Assembly (NCBI GenBank): GCA_964020085.1
Contig: OZ026597.1
Span: forward strand, 20,284,021-20,348,020
Direction of reading: 5' to 3'
Length of the DNA stretch: 64,000 nucleotides
DNA from: Micromussa lordhowensis
Taxonomy: Eukaryota; Cnidaria; Anthozoa; Scleractinia; Lobophylliidae
Each line of letters begins with the position of its first letter. Positions within the stretch are counted from its first letter, which is position 1. Positions 34,285 to 46,882 of this stretch are shown here, piece by piece. The translations under genes were made by a program, and so were the position numbers. Below the pieces are notes generated by a model. It searched no databases. It saw only the letters and a list, made by a program, of their open reading frames with translations, and had not been told where the DNA came from.

Positions 34285-34513
34285 AATAGGGAGCTTAAGC
34301 AAAGGCGTTTTTGAGTGACGTACGGCAACCGGAAGTGGACGTTTCTCAGTTTTACGCAGTGGATGCGCTCTAATTCTCAAGTAAATCGTCTCTGTAAGAG
34401 TAAAGACACATAGTTTTACAAATGTGGTGGCGCCAAGGCGAGTAGAAAGAGAAAACGTCTCATTTCCGGTTGCCGTACGTCGTTCAAAAACGCCTTTGCT
34501 TAAGCTCCCTATT
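34285..34513. mobile_element. MITE with AATAGGGAGCTTAAGCAAAG ends
   Basis: About 30 bp perfect inverted ends continuing into GGCGTTTTTGA and CCGGAAGTG/CATTTCCGG inner palindromic parts. No coding. Confidence 0.75.
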
Positions 34514-35305
34514 GTTACTAAACCACCAACTTGGGTTAATAAAACTTGCTTGCATTTTGAGCACTAATGCCGCTTCATTTTATACTCTCCTGAGGGTTGA
34601 TTTGCATATCAAATTCAATAAATTACAAACTGTATTTTAGTCACATTGATCCAGAGGTAACCCCCAGATCAACTTAGATGATCAAGACAATTGGAGTTGA
34701 CAGCAAAAAACTAGGGGTGATTCCATTATGCCAATCCATCTCGTAAGAGAACAGTCGGAATACTCAAGGAAAATGGAGAAATGGCTCTTAGATTTTTTAT
34801 TTCTTTTCTGAATTCCCTACATAAGTGAAGAGAAGTAGGGGAATGAACCAGTTTGTCAAAATGGAACAGCAAATTTTGGTCAGAATATTCTGACCAGAAT
34901 AAGTGGACAACCTCCAGAGGTGTTCTTGAATATTCTGGTCGGAAGGAACCGAAACAGATCTTTCAATTCGACTTTTCTGAAATTTCCGGAATCTTTGGCA
35001 TAATGGAAAGCACCACAGGGTATCTGAATCTGTTCCTCCATAGATTGGGGTAGGGTGTGTGGATAAAAAATGGAACGTAGCATTTCAAATTTTTCTCAGC
35101 CTTTTCAGACCCCATAGTTTTTCACTCCAAACATCACGCCAGATAAACAGGTAATGTTATCTAATTTAAACATGAGGGGTCCCTGTGATTGAACTCTGGC
35201 ACAGCACTGCAATCCATGGCTAGCACTCCCTAATCCACTGATATTAGTTGGTTGACTTGTGGTTGTGGTATTAAGAAATTAGCCTGTTAGATTTCATATC
35301 AGGTT
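34514..35305. other. 3' flank of PYM1
   Basis: A short palindromic patch at 34870-34940 (GAATATTCTGACCAGAATA). No other feature. No clear AATAAA close to the PYM1 stop was seen. Confidence 0.4.
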
Positions 35306-35833
35306 TCATACTTCGGCCTCCAATTCTTCAAGTTCCTTTTCTATCTCCTCCCTCCTCGATAACTTTTCTACCTGTGTAGCTTCTGGATTCACTAACTCTC
35401 CAGAGTCAATTTTACCCTGCAAGTCTTGGATTTGTCGTAATTTCTTCCTTAGATTCTTAACACGTTTTACTTTTAAATCGTCGGGGTTACTTGTGTACAC
35501 TGTCCCCGCTGCAGTCGCAGCATTAGAAACTTTGGCGCTTTGCATTTTCTCTGTAACTTCTGCGACTTCGCATCTTTGACTATCGTTTCCATCTTTCTTC
35601 TTGTTCTTTCTCTTTTTCTGATTCTTTGAAAGCTGTTTGCTTTCTTCTTCATGTACACCCGGTGGTAATTTTGGAATACTATTTACCCATTGCTTTCCTT
35701 TACTTTCGTATTTTGCCACTTCATCTGGTGGCACATAACCTTCCTTTACTCTGCGAGCCTTGCGCCATGTGCCATCAGGTCTTCTTGAAGCAGGAATCCA
35801 CGTTTCTTCAACTGCACCAGCTTCCTCCGCCAT
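35306..35833 (-). CDS. PYM1: PYM homologue, exon junction complex disassembly factor
   Basis: Single-exon frame of 175 residues. The N-terminus has WIPASRRPDGTWRKARRVKEG and GYVPPDEVAKYESKGKQWV, the conserved segment that binds Y14-Mago. A basic/Lys-rich centre (KNQKKRKNKKK) follows, then a C-terminal helix VKNLRKKLRQIQDLQGKI and EKLSRREEIEKELEELE, which in the family contacts the 40S ribosome. Role by homology: removes exon junction complexes from translated mRNA in the cytoplasm. The ATG at 35831-35833 is the first in frame after upstream stops. No introns, shorter than human (about 204). Start codon 98 bp from that of KGD4. Confidence 0.95.
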   Translation of the reverse strand: MAEEAGAVEETWIPASRRPDGTWRKARRVKEGYVPPDEVAKYESKGKQWVNSIPKLPPGVHEEESKQLSKNQKKRKNKKKDGNDSQRCEVAEVTEKMQSAKVSNAATAAGTVYTSNPDDLKVKRVKNLRKKLRQIQDLQGKIDSGELVNPEATQVEKLSRREEIEKELEELEAEV

Positions 35834-35931
35834 ATTGAAACTTCAGTCGGCAACATTTCGGAATTGTTCGTTCACTCGTGTGGTAATCGGAAAACGACAT
35901 CCAGAACTCCTTGCGAAATTTACAAATCAAA
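35834..35931. promoter_or_regulatory. Divergent promoter of PYM1 and KGD4
   Basis: Only 98 bp separate the opposite start codons, so both promoters and 5' UTRs must share or overlap this interval. No TATA box seen. Inference from layout. Confidence 0.6.
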
Positions 35932-37617
35932 ATGGCGTCCGCGACGGGTAGATATAGTGTGGTGCAACAAGTCAGAAAACATATTCCCAGTATAAGATTT
36001 CCAAACAGAATAAAAAAGAAAACAGAAGGTAAGTAGGAAAGAGTGATTTTTGTCGTTCTCATCGATCAGAGGATTTAAACTTATTCGAAACCTTTGTGCC
36101 TTTATTATCGGTAGCCGGTCCGTCAGACAGAACTCCTGAGATTTCGTCTACTCTGTCTGCTATCAGTAAAAGAACAATACCTACAGGATCAGCAGCTCGA
36201 TCTTCAACTATCTCTTCCTTGAGCACTGTTTCTAATACAGACGACGTGTATAGTTATCAAAGTTTACCGGCGAGGTACAGAAGACGGCCTGTAACACAAG
36301 ATGAAATTGAGTATATTGAGGTTAGCTCTTCTTGGGTGATCAGTCTATCAAGTGTACACTATTAACAAGTCGTCACGTTCTAACGTTTTGAGGGAGTCTG
36401 TGAAAATAATCGTACCTGGCTTATTCAATCAGTCAATATGGCTTATTCAATGACTCAAAATGAAATTGATTGTGCAATCTGAATATCAGTGATTCGCAAT
36501 GTAGTGATAACTAATTTAAAATTAGTTGCTTATCAATGGCACGCAATAGGAATTTAATTGATGAAGTTGATTTTTGTGACCTACTGTTCTGACTGAAAAA
36601 TTATACAGGCTGCCAAAAAAAACCTTACAGTGGCAACCCAATATAATAACCCCATTAAACAAAGTCCCAGTTAAAATAGTCATGCGATTATTCCAGAAGC
36701 ATGCACTGGATATGAGATGATAGATAGCAGACGAGGCACACAGTGCTGGCTTTAATCATCTCATATCTAATGCACACTAACAATTGGAATTAATTTTTTA
36801 GAATTAGCAAATTATTGACTAAAACAATATCAATGAAGTAACAATAGTGAAAACAATAGTGAAAGCTATTACTAATTATTAGTAATAGTTTTCACTACAT
36901 CTGCCCCCGCTTTGGATATCATGTTGGAGGAATTGCAGAGTACCCCGCCGCTTCATGTACATGTGTTGGTGTGCTTTCAAGAACGAGGTATATAACAATA
37001 GTTGCTATTCTTATTCAATGAGATGCAAATAAGTGGCGGGGTATTCTGCAATCTAGCCAAAAGATTCATGTGCAATAAGAAAACTGTATTATTTATTTAT
37101 TATGAAAATGTATTCAGTTCATGTATTGTAGCAATTCACTTTTTGGGATCGCTTGCAGGCCGCTAAGAAATCAATGTCAGAAAGGTTGATTTTAAATGGA
37201 AAGTACATACATGGAATTATTCATTACTTTCTTGTATCCTTGCGTACGCAATACCTCTCCTCATCCTTGTGGCCAGGAGAATTACCCAGAGTTACCTTGC
37301 GAGCTTAGTGAAAAATTAACCGGGACTGCTGTGCGCGCCTAGTTTCTTCAAATCTGGCTTGATTCACACACTACGGATACTACATCAATATTTCACATTC
37401 TTTATACGCGGGGGTCCTATTAATGCCTCCTAATCAAGGTACTAGTAGTTATCTGCCACCATAGTCAATATACCTATATTTTCAGACTGTTTATTGCTAC
37501 TCATTAGTAACTTATAATGTTGAAGAACTTTATTGTTGATAAATTGCCCTCTATGTTGATGTTACTCACACTTTATTTATTACTCTGCTTCACTTATAGA
37601 GAGGTGGTCCAGAATAA
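35932..37617 (+). CDS. KGD4: Alpha-ketoglutarate dehydrogenase subunit 4 (MRPS36)
   Basis: Three exons: 35932-36028, 36115-36320 and 37600-37617, phases 1 and 0, 106 residues (human 103). Exon one: MASATGRYSVVQQVRKHIPS then IRFPNR, matching the conserved VVKPH-P-IRFPDR start. Exon two ends LPARYRRRPVTQDEIEYIE. The last exon is only RGGPE plus stop, matching the conserved C-terminus. The protein tethers the E3 subunit to the 2-oxoglutarate dehydrogenase complex in mitochondria; the older name MRPS36 reflects a former ribosomal assignment. The exon-two donor is GTTAGC, which is weak, and read-through would add an unrelated tail of 14 residues. AATAAA at 37879-37884. Confidence 0.93.
36321..37599 (+). 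other. KGD4 intron 2
   Basis: Holds the ATATGAGATGAT inverted repeat at about 36715-36780 (same family as 3257-3320) and a short palindrome of ACTATTACTAATTATTAG at about 36845-36895. Nothing coding. Confidence 0.5.
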
Positions 37618-39156
37618 TTGGGATGTTTTCTACTGTGAATTATTTAACTTGTGACAAGACTGTTGGAACCATATTCAAGGGGAAAAAGGATTCATTGAAT
37701 ATTATGAGACAGTTTATTCATTCCTTGATTATTTAACTTCTGGCAAGTCATTTATGAAAGAGAATTGGAGATTCACTTTTGATATGAAAAATATATGTTT
37801 ATTCATGGTTCAATAGTAATATTGACAAGAACTGTGTAACATGTGCTGGGTTTTTTTACAAAGATATAAAAAATTGTCAATAAAGTTCAAACTTTTAAGT
37901 TCCATTGTAACATTTTGTATAATCATACATAGTATGTACATGTTATGTACACTACCCAACCATGTCTTGTTTCCTCCCTGTTGGAGCCTCTTCTAGGTTC
38001 AGTGAGTTGGGGAGCAGTGTGAAAAATGGCCTCTCCCTCCATTTTTTCACACTACAACCCAGCTAACTGAACACCTAGACAGGGCTATCCCTATTGTCCC
38101 TATGCAACCCAGCCAGATGAAACCACAGGAGTACATGCTAGGATGCCAATCATTCTTGTACCCTGTTGAAATAGAGTATCAGTACTCCTCTGGAAAATAG
38201 TTCTGTAGATCTGCTGTGAAAACTTTCATTAGCCATAATCCATGCTGGCTGTAATCATGTTGAGCCTCCCCTGTAGTCCTTGGCAGAATGAGACTGCACT
38301 CAAAAACCTGTTGGCCTAAGTAAACAGGTATTCCATGGCACCGTTACAGGACCTTACAGGTTCAATGCATGAGCAAGTAGTGGTGCCATCGGCTGTTCAC
38401 TCAGCCAGATGCCAATCAAGTATCAAATTAGTGACAGATAAGAATTATCTACCAACAAATTTATGAATTAAGTGGATGCCTTCTGTTTGGAATGGTTCCC
38501 AGCACTTATACAAAGCTTTTTATAAAACTGAAGTTGATAAAGGTAAATTAATCACCATAGTGAGTTTGTGAAGCTGACGTTTTTAGCATTAACCCTTTGT
38601 TAGAGCACCTTGATGGATAAATTTTATCACTCTTTTTCAATTGACACCACAATATTAATGTATCAAGTGAATGGCTAGTCATTCGAGGACAAGTTTGGGT
38701 CATTTCTTGGTGAAACAGGTTACCATAGCAACAATAATCAGCTTATAAGATTATAAAATTAGCTTATAAGATTTAAGCAATAGAGCACTTTTTCCATGTT
38801 TATATACGTACAGTAGCCTCATCTAAACATGAGGAGGGCTTGGAGAATTCGAGACAGTTATGGAAACCCAAGATGTAGTTGAGGGTCTCCCAACCCTCTT
38901 GAGTTCTCAAAAATATGCGCAAATCTAAAACATCACAACTGTGTTTACATACTCTCATCTAAACACAGCTATCGACCAATGAGAGTGTGCGTAGTGGCTT
39001 GATTATTTTATGTTATAGCATAGGACTCTGTGCGCACTCTGATTGGTCAAAAACCCATGTTTTATCAGAGTATAAAACATAGAAATAGCGTGTTTTATTG
39101 TTTTGCACGCATAAAATCTATATCATAAGGCAAATGAAAAAGCCTAAGCCATGTAT
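37618..39156. other. Intergenic between KGD4 and RGP1, repeat scraps
   Basis: A degenerate hammerhead-element relic at about 38534-38610 (AAGCTGACGTTTTTAGC), and a second copy of the fold-back family of 11720-12160 at about 38790-39000. No gene seen. Confidence 0.5.
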
Positions 39157-39283
39157 TACACTGTGATAAAACACTCCGGACATTTGAGAGCACTTGAGAA
39201 ATGTAGCAAACACTAGCCTGCGGCTTGTGTTTTCTACATTTCCCTCGAGTTCTCAAATGCCTGTCATGTTTTATCACAGTGTA
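39157..39283. repeat. Fold-back element, 127 bp
   Basis: Arms ACACTGTGATAAAACA and complement, inner GAGAACTCGAGG-like arms and a GCCTGCGGC centre. Confidence 0.65.
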
Positions 39284-39729
39284 GAGAGTGTATACACAGC
39301 TTATGTTTCTTTGTTGGTTAAATAGATTATAAAATTAGCTTATAAGACTTTGACATAAGTATACCCTTTTTATTTCTTCTTTTAATGCATGTGACATGTA
39401 AAAGGCTCTGTTTATGGAGGGAAATGTGAATTTTACATTTCACCAGGCTCCAGCCTTTTTGGAAGCACACACAGAAACAGCTACGGCTCCAAAACAATTG
39501 AAACTGTGTCTGCGAACAGGACGGTCAGCTGCTGCTCCCGGAAGAGTTTGATACCTTCATTATGGCGGATGCAGGATGAACACAACAGACGATGTATTTT
39601 CTCGCGGATGGTTCCAAGAATCAGGTGGTACAAGTACATCAAGACGACCTCTAATGGTTTTTTGTTAGCATTAAGAATGGACGCAGAACATATATATGAG
39701 GAGGGAACCAATTCTTGATTGTTTTTACG

Positions 39730-42700
39730 ATGATCGAAGTAAAGGCGCGCTTGCTTCGGGGTTCTGTCTTCTTCGCTGGCGAATGTATCGAGTGTGAAAT
39801 TATTTTTACTAACGTCGTAGATGACAGGAAAGGGACTTGTAGTCGGCCATGCAATCACACAAGCAGTGACTGTTCGAATCAGAGCCATGAGATGGATAGG
39901 CTCGCTTGGGCCAGTGCGCAAATACACTGTCAATGTACTGTTAACGAGGCACGCGTAAAAGTCTGGTCATCGAATTCGAGAACGGATCGAACACAGAATC
40001 AAATCTCGACAGGCTCAAACGCTTCTTGCACAAGCTTCGTTCCTTCAAGAGGTTAGAATACAAACGCCTTTTTTGTATGAATAATGCTCGTATTTTGCTG
40101 GTATGTTATTATCGGATGACAATGGTGAATAATTGATCGCGATTGATTTGTGTCGTGTCTGTCGCAGGTGAGGAAGGCCGGTGTTTGCTTTCCACACAGC
40201 CGAAGATACTGTTTTGTGATTTGAAGCTTGCTCCGGGTGAATCTAGAACTTGTAAGTGTAAATGGCCCGCTTGCTTTATTGTATTTAACTTAACGTAAAC
40301 TTCTTCTTTAACATAACCATAACCAAGACCATAAGCTGTATTGTAAATATCAAACCAGCTCTTTTATCCCTAATATCAGTATTATATTACATATTTGCAT
40401 TTTGCTTTTCGTGGTAAAAAAATGCACACATCGGAGTCTTTTATTCGTTACAAGGAGAGACAAAGAATTTTCTGAATTCATTCCTAAAAAGAGCTTCGTT
40501 TAAATTGCCATTGGTGCGTTTAGTCATCGTCAATAAATTGGCTGAATGATTTTAATCGCTGACAATAAACCTGAACAAACACTATTTTGATTTTCGTCCA
40601 CTCTCCAACGTGTCTAATTAATATATCACTGATTGCACATTGTGCCGTTTTAAATCCCCCAAATACTGTGTATTCATGAGTAGATTTAAAGCAAGAATGT
40701 TGCACATGGAACTGAGCAAAACTGTGGCCTAGATTTTTAATGTTCAGTCTATGTGAATATTCACAGTTGTATGGCATACCGTTAACTGCCACTTATGAGC
40801 GTTCCCCCCAGTTATGGGCCCATCTACCTGTAAACCATAAAATTCATCCAGTTATAAGCCCCCCTCAGATTTAAGCCCCCTCTAGCTTTCCTTGTTTTGA
40901 ATTTGTTTTATTATTTTGATGGTTTGAAGCTCAATTACCAATAAATAAAAAAACATATTTTGATCCACATGAGCAGCTATAGCACATTTTGAAATGCTTT
41001 TTTTATTCAAGTTATAAGCCCCCTCGGATATAAGCCCCTCTTTTAATAAGCCCATCTAAAAGCCCTTACAAAGTTGTGTAAGCCCAGGGCTTATTAGGCC
41101 CCTATAAGCCACAGTTTATTTACCCTATATGTACCCTTGTACCCTGGATTCCCCCCTCTTGGTGCTATGGGAGTGTGGGATAGGCAGTGGGAACCTGGGA
41201 GTAAAGATGTTGGGAAGTCCAAGGAAGTTGGAAAAGAGAGAAAGAGAAGAGGGATTCTCATGGTACTTTGAAACTTCATGACATTGTGAAGCATTTTGTT
41301 AAGAGTAAAACAAAACAGGCGTGAACTGCTAAGAAAGGCACGAGAAGTAAGAAGTTTAGGGAACCCGGTTTCTCCCACCTGTTAAGCTTACATGAACAAG
41401 AGACAGTGAATATGCTTTAGATCCTTTGTTCAGATAACAAGAAATCCTAAAATGATTGATTGGAATTTCAGGGTAGATAGATAGAGTAAGCACTCAGATA
41501 AACAATGACATTGAATGCTTAACACTGGCTCTGGTAAGTCAGATATGGTTTTAAATGAGAATTTTTGTAAGGCAAAAGTTGATGCTTGTCATTTTATTCC
41601 ATTGGAATATAAATCATTTCTCTATTCATTGATTGTGAAGTGTTAACGTTAGTACAGTTCTTTAAGTAGCAGTTTGTTCGTAACAAGTGGCTTGGTTTCA
41701 TTGTAGATTTTTATAGTGACACAATCCCATTTGATGGAGTCCCATCATACAAAGGGCATGCAGTGAAATATTCATACAAAATCACTGTTGGCACCAGTAG
41801 AGTTCAAGGGCAATCCAAGCTTCTGAGATTACCGATTAGAATACTAGTTTTACAAGGTTGGTATCAATACACATGTACCGGTATGTCAATATACACTATA
41901 TGTCAGATCAATACATTGTCTAGCAAAACAACTCAAACCCCAACTATTTTAAGCTTTGCGGCACTTTCTATCATTAGACCTTTGTTGTTATTTCAGCCTG
42001 TCTTCATCTAATGACTTTGAACTTTCTATAGGCCTCCTTCCTTATTAAGCATCCTGATCCTCAATCCCTCATTAAATTTCTGGAGGGCCAGGTTGTTCGA
42101 AAGCCAGTTAGCATTAACCCACGATTAAGAGTTAACCAAAGTATCAAACTTTTCACTAAACCTGGGTTAGCGTAGTTGGGCTTTTCAAGATCAAGCTAGG
42201 GGTCTTAGGAAAGGAAGAGATGGAGTTCCAAGCATATGACTACACTGAAATTGCAAGCAGTTTTAATGGTTCAATAGATGTAATTATTAACAAATCATTA
42301 GCAGTTTTCTTATTAAGATTAATTTTTCATGTCAAGTAATAATTGACCATTGTTTGGCTTGTGACTGGAGAGCCCTCACTTATTTGGAACTTTGTCAACA
42401 TTAAGCTGATCATTTCAAGTAATGGAAACCACTAGCATGTCATTGATCCCTATGATTACAATCACGTTTATTACTGTTACATTCTCCAAATAATTTACTA
42501 CTGTTTCAGGACTTGGAGGAATTGAACATTTTTTATACAAGCAAGAAAAAAATTCACACAATCCATTTTTAGAAGACTCCACCCCAAAGACTTCTCTGTT
42601 GGATTTAGCAGTGGATGTTTTAACAACAATCACGTCTAGAAGAAACTCTCGTAAGTATGCGCTCTTGATACAGGTGATATTTAAGATGTATTTACAACTT

Positions 42701-44793
42701 CACTTTTCAATTTTGTTTTCTCTTTTGATTATTGCACTGTTGCTTACAAGTTATGAATGTTGTTAATTTGCAATGCTGGGACATTGTCTTTTTGCCATAC
42801 AATAAAGCTATTATTTACCCTAGATGCCCCTTACAGGCATAAAAAATGTAACAATCATTAGAGTCTAATGGGCTGACATCCAGACTCCATACAATCATAC
42901 ATAGCCATATTCTGTGTTGTTTTGAGAGGGGAGGGAGGCTATGCATCCTCTTTTCTCCCAGCAAATCAGTTTGCACATATACAAACACGAGCCAAGTGGC
43001 TCATTAGGCCGGAGCTTATCCCGGTTTCAGTAGCATAAAGCAACTAGAAATATTTCTACTCCCCCCTGGATGGGATGCTAGTCCATCGCAGGGTTACCCC
43101 CAGCATTAAATTCGCCGTTACTCATTTAGACACCTGTGGGGAGAGAAGCACTCTGAGAGTAAAGTGTATTGTCCGAGAACACAACACAATGTCCCCGGCC
43201 AGGGCTCGAACCCGGAGCGCTTGCTCCAGAGTCGAGCGCACTAACCATGAGGCCACCGCGCCTCGCACTTGCACATATTTAGCTACAAAATAATGTTATG
43301 AACTTTAATTAATGTTTGTTTGTTTTTTGCAGATGTTTATAATATTGTCAGCAACAGAGGACCTGTGGGAAGATTTTGTCTCTTCAAGTCAGCTTACAGG
43401 ATTGGTGAAGAAATTGTAGGATCTTTTGACTTTTCTGATTCCCTTATTATTTGTCTCAAGGTAAACATCTTGATTGGGTTTTCGAGACAAGCACTAGTGT
43501 TCATTGCACTTGTCTATTATTAAAATCGTGGAACAATAAGAAGGCTCCATCTGCTGAAATTGAGTTTATTGAACTGTGTTAGCCAGTTTTTGATACATGT
43601 AACTACCCAGGCTAAAGTCTTTGTAACATTGTAGTCCTGTGATTGTCACACAAACTAGGTATAGACATTTCTTGGTCTAATTTGATAGTCACTAGAAAGG
43701 ATGGGTCCAGGAAATTTAGAAGTGGGATCATGGCAGTTGGAGGTAACAACTTAGGGGGGGGGGGGGAGAGGTGATTTACCCCTCCTGAAAAACTCCAGGG
43801 AAATGTTACTTCAACTCTTACTATTAATCACAGCACACCCCAATATTGCAAGTTGCTATCTTCTGTGCGGTGTGTTAATTTTACACTCAGTAATATTTCA
43901 CTGTTATGTGCGTTTGCAGTTTTCCGCTGTCCTGCAAAGTGAAGAACACATTCCTGAAGATTTGCATGATCCCGCTAAGCAGTCTTTGGAAGTGTCATAC
44001 TCGTCATTCACTTCTGTTCAAGAAAACTGTTTGCATACCAAGAAAACCCATCTGGTTTTGCCAATACCTTTTACTGCCTGTCCAGAATTTGTTTCTGATT
44101 TAGGTAAGCCAGATTTGAAAGAATTGTAGTATATAGATAATTTGAGAAAGAAAATATTTTTCCACAGCTTGTTTTAACTTCCTGCATCATAAAATAAAAA
44201 TGAAATAATCAACAGGAGTTTGTGGTGGCACATCCCACCGAGAGGATCTTTGTCTACTGTTTCCAGATCAAATTGGAATTTACAAGTGTTGTTTTTTTTG
44301 TGGAGGGAGGAAAACTGGAGAACCCAGAGAAAAACTGTGGGAGCAAGGCAAGAACAAACAAGAAACTCAACCCACTTATGACACTGGGTCCACATGTCAA
44401 ACCCAGGCCACATTGATAGGAGATGAGTGCTCTAATCACTGTCATCCCTGCTCCCTTGTTTATTTCATTCCTCTAGTGAATGGGTACTCATGTTTGTGTA
44501 ATGAAGTCATGTGTAGCACTTATGAGGTTAACTAGCAGTCATTGCTTTATCTTGCAGTTTGCTTAAAATGGAGACTTCATTTTGAATTTACACTGGTGTC
44601 ATCACCATTACCAGCAGGAGCTAGCCCAGTTCAACTAACAACTCCTTATACAGACATTGCTACATGGCAGGGCCCCCCTGACGTAGATTCAGAAACCATG
44701 ACATGGGACCTGCCAGTCAAAATTATATCTACCAATCCACTGCATGCCTCATCAATTTCAATGCACAGGACAAGTAGTGCAATGGTGTTCTAA
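39730..44793 (+). CDS. RGP1: RGP1 homologue, subunit of the Ric1-Rgp1 Rab6 GEF complex
   Basis: Seven exons: 39730-40051, 40168-40251, 41707-41856, 42510-42650, 43333-43460, 43920-44103 and 44558-44793, phases 1,1,1,1,0,1. The total is 414 residues (human 391). It starts [18 protein letters not shown]. Later landmarks are [88 protein letters not shown] and WDLPVKI, each matching the family in order. The protein pairs with RIC1 to activate Rab6 at the Golgi for retrograde transport. Exon one has an extra Cys-rich loop (about residues 32-56) not in human. AATAAA at 44932-44937. Confidence 0.95.
40252..41706 (+). other. RGP1 intron 2 with TATAAGCCCC repeat
   Basis: 40800-41110 contains five or more TTATAAGCCCCCTC-like units and ends in TAAGCCACAG. 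It looks like a repeat derived from a Tc1/mariner-like MITE; related scraps lie at 10150-10195. No exon inside. Confidence 0.5.
41857..42509 (+). other. RGP1 intron 3
   Basis: No feature recognised. Confidence 0.45.
42984..43268 (-). mobile_element. tRNA-derived SINE, near full length
   Basis: Read on the minus strand: a tRNA-like head with A box GTGGCCTCATGGTTAGTGCG and B box GGGTTCGAGCCC, then ACATTGTGTTGTGTTC, a central domain, and CATCCAGGGGGGAGTAGAAA near the tail. Lies in RGP1 intron 4. Pol III promoter boxes intact by eye. Confidence 0.85.
44215..44455 (-). mobile_element. Second SINE family, minus orientation
   Basis: On the minus strand a tRNA-like head (about 44455 downwards) with A-box-like ATTAGAGCACTC and B-box-like CTGGGTTTGACATG, then GTGGGTTGAGTTTCTTG and CTGGGTTCTCCAGTTTTCC, phrases typical of an animal SINE group. 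Degenerate. Confidence 0.6.
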
Positions 44794-46061
44794 GACATAA
44801 TGGCTAACTAATTGAATGGGTGAATATAACGATTCTGAGGAAAACGATTATGTCCCTTATTTTTAACATTACCTTGGATGTTATCATTCCCACCTCAAGC
44901 TATTCTTCTGCAGTTCGCTTTGAGAAGGAGTAATAAACTGGGCTAAGACTATCCATGTAATCACTTCTGGAGTAATTTGAGGGGGCCAGAATGCTGACAG
45001 GATCACTGAATGCAATCTCAGGGTTACTGAATCATTAATCATGGTTGAGATGACAGACCTTGAGTTGCATCCTTCAAGCTGCCTCACAGTGCAGTCTAGT
45101 CCATCTACAGGTTTGATACAAGAAAGAAAATAGTGCTCCCAGAGATGCTTTGTGCAAATAGATGTGGCCCAGGCTATCACTCCTTTTCTGAGTGAAGAAT
45201 AATTGAATTTAATGATTATTTTTATGCTGCATAAAAGAGTGAGGTATCCAGGAATTTTAAAAAAAATGTCCTGTAGTCACACCATTTTGTAAAATTTAGT
45301 TGAATTTTCCAGTTTTCTTCAGGGTAGGTATCCTGTGGTTCAGCACAGAAGACCTTGCTGTAGGCTTGTCAGGCTCAGCAGAAGTCACATACCCCCAAAA
45401 TGGGGCTCTCCTTTATACAAGATGGGTGTTTTTCTTTAATACCAAAAAGTTTCTTCCTAGGGATTTTAGTATAACATTTTAAACTGTTTGGCTTAAGGGT
45501 GGTCTTAAACAGAAACAGTCTTTTGTGAAGGATGCCTGAGGAAAAGATTTTTCAGGAAAATTGAATACATTATTTTATATGGTCTGGGCTTATTTTGAAG
45601 GGGATTATCTGAGACAAATCTTTGTTAATATATAAAGTTCTTTTTCCACACTTACTTGGTATATTTATATTTAAATATGTTTTCTGCTTCATCACAAGCC
45701 TTGCTTAATATATATATTTTTGAATTTCTTCATTCTGGCCTAGTTTTAGGGATAGATATGTCTTGTTTAGTGATTATTATATGGCTAACAGACTTGCTGT
45801 AGTACATCTGTTCTCCAAAGCATCTAATTAACAGGGGTCATCTTGCTTACTCAAATACGTTCTTCGATTGGAGGAGAACATGTCACGTGATATTAGTCAA
45901 ACTCACTATCTCCCTAGGGAAACAGCAACCTGAACTTTCGACTCGCACTTGATCAGGTCATGCTCCTTGAAATCGCGGGAAGTTTGTGTGCCAGACAGCG
46001 TTAAACAAAATATTTTTCCCCCTTTTTTCTATTTTTGAGTTAGGATGTATAACAAACACTT

Positions 46062-46147
46062 GATGACTGGCCCCGCGGGAAACAGTGAATTTATTTCCCC
46101 TTGACCTCAATGCTGAAAACTCACCGTTTCCCATAGGGCCAGTCATG
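46062..46147. mobile_element. Short MITE with ATGACTGGCCC ends
   Basis: Inverted ends of about 25 bp, GACTGGCCCCGCGGGAAAC against GTTTCCCATAGGGCCAGTC, flanking about 40 bp. Confidence 0.65.
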
Positions 46148-46679
46148 AAGTCATTAAGTGCCGATTGTACAACAGAAATGCCAAGCCCTTTTCATAGTAA
46201 ACTCTGCCATTTTGAAAATATAGAACAGAAATCAAGTGTATCACAGTACAATCCATTTTAGTTCTGATTTGCTGCACTCTTTTTTGGTCACACTGCACAT
46301 CTGTGTTTTTCTACAATAACTGTTTTGACTATTATTTTTGTGGTTTCAAGACCAGTCACTGTTGTATGTGAGATAATTTCATTTTCGTCCAATGGTCAAA
46401 CTATTGATTTAAGACTAATGACTATTTTTCATTATAACCAATAATGGTGCCTCGGAACAGCTTAATAAGGGATTAAGGGTAAAGTGCAAAAGATGGCGTG
46501 AGAATTGCTTGGAGAACCGATTTTTTTATGTGCGAGTTTGTTTGTAAATAAATACATCTGTACAGGTAATAACAATTTACTGTTAATAATATTGCCCAAA
46601 GTGCACATTGAAGACAAACAATGCTATATTCAAGAATAAATTACAGTATTTTATGAAGCAGCCTTTGGTATTTACATGT

Positions 46680-46882
46680 ATGTAGCAGGCGTTCATTTTC
46701 AAAATGACGTGAAGGGAACGAATAGGGAGCAGAGGGAGGGGGTGGGAACCACCTTTCCCCCTTCCCCTTTTTCTGCACACCCTTCTCCACTTTTCTTCAT
46801 TTTTTGCTCCTCCAAGGCGCGCTAGTTTGTTTGCTCGCTTGCTCAATCTATGGAAAGGAAACGTTTGCTACGCATGCTAGAA
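46680..46882. repeat. Decayed copy of the hAT-like palindromic MITE, second relic
   Basis: Purine-rich/pyrimidine-rich halves (GGGAGCAGAGGGAGGG, CCCCCTTCCCC), AATTTTTTGCTC-like phrase and GCTACGCATGCTA end as in 6718-6988. Confidence 0.6.

Noticed and set aside
35626..35951. Plus-strand genes over PYM1
   Set aside because: Antisense open frames over a well conserved coding sequence; no family resemblance.
36321..36365. Read-through C-terminus of KGD4
   Set aside because: The tail has no similarity to the family, whereas the 18 bp exon at 37600 supplies the conserved RGGPE end in phase.
39481..39933. 150-residue minus-strand gene
   Set aside because: Lies antisense to the first exon and 5' flank of RGP1; composition and lack of motifs suggest a shadow.
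42984..43268. tRNA gene from A and B boxes
   Set aside because: The boxes are the head of a SINE repeated at least four times in the window, with a long non-tRNA tail and no cloverleaf acceptor stem by eye.
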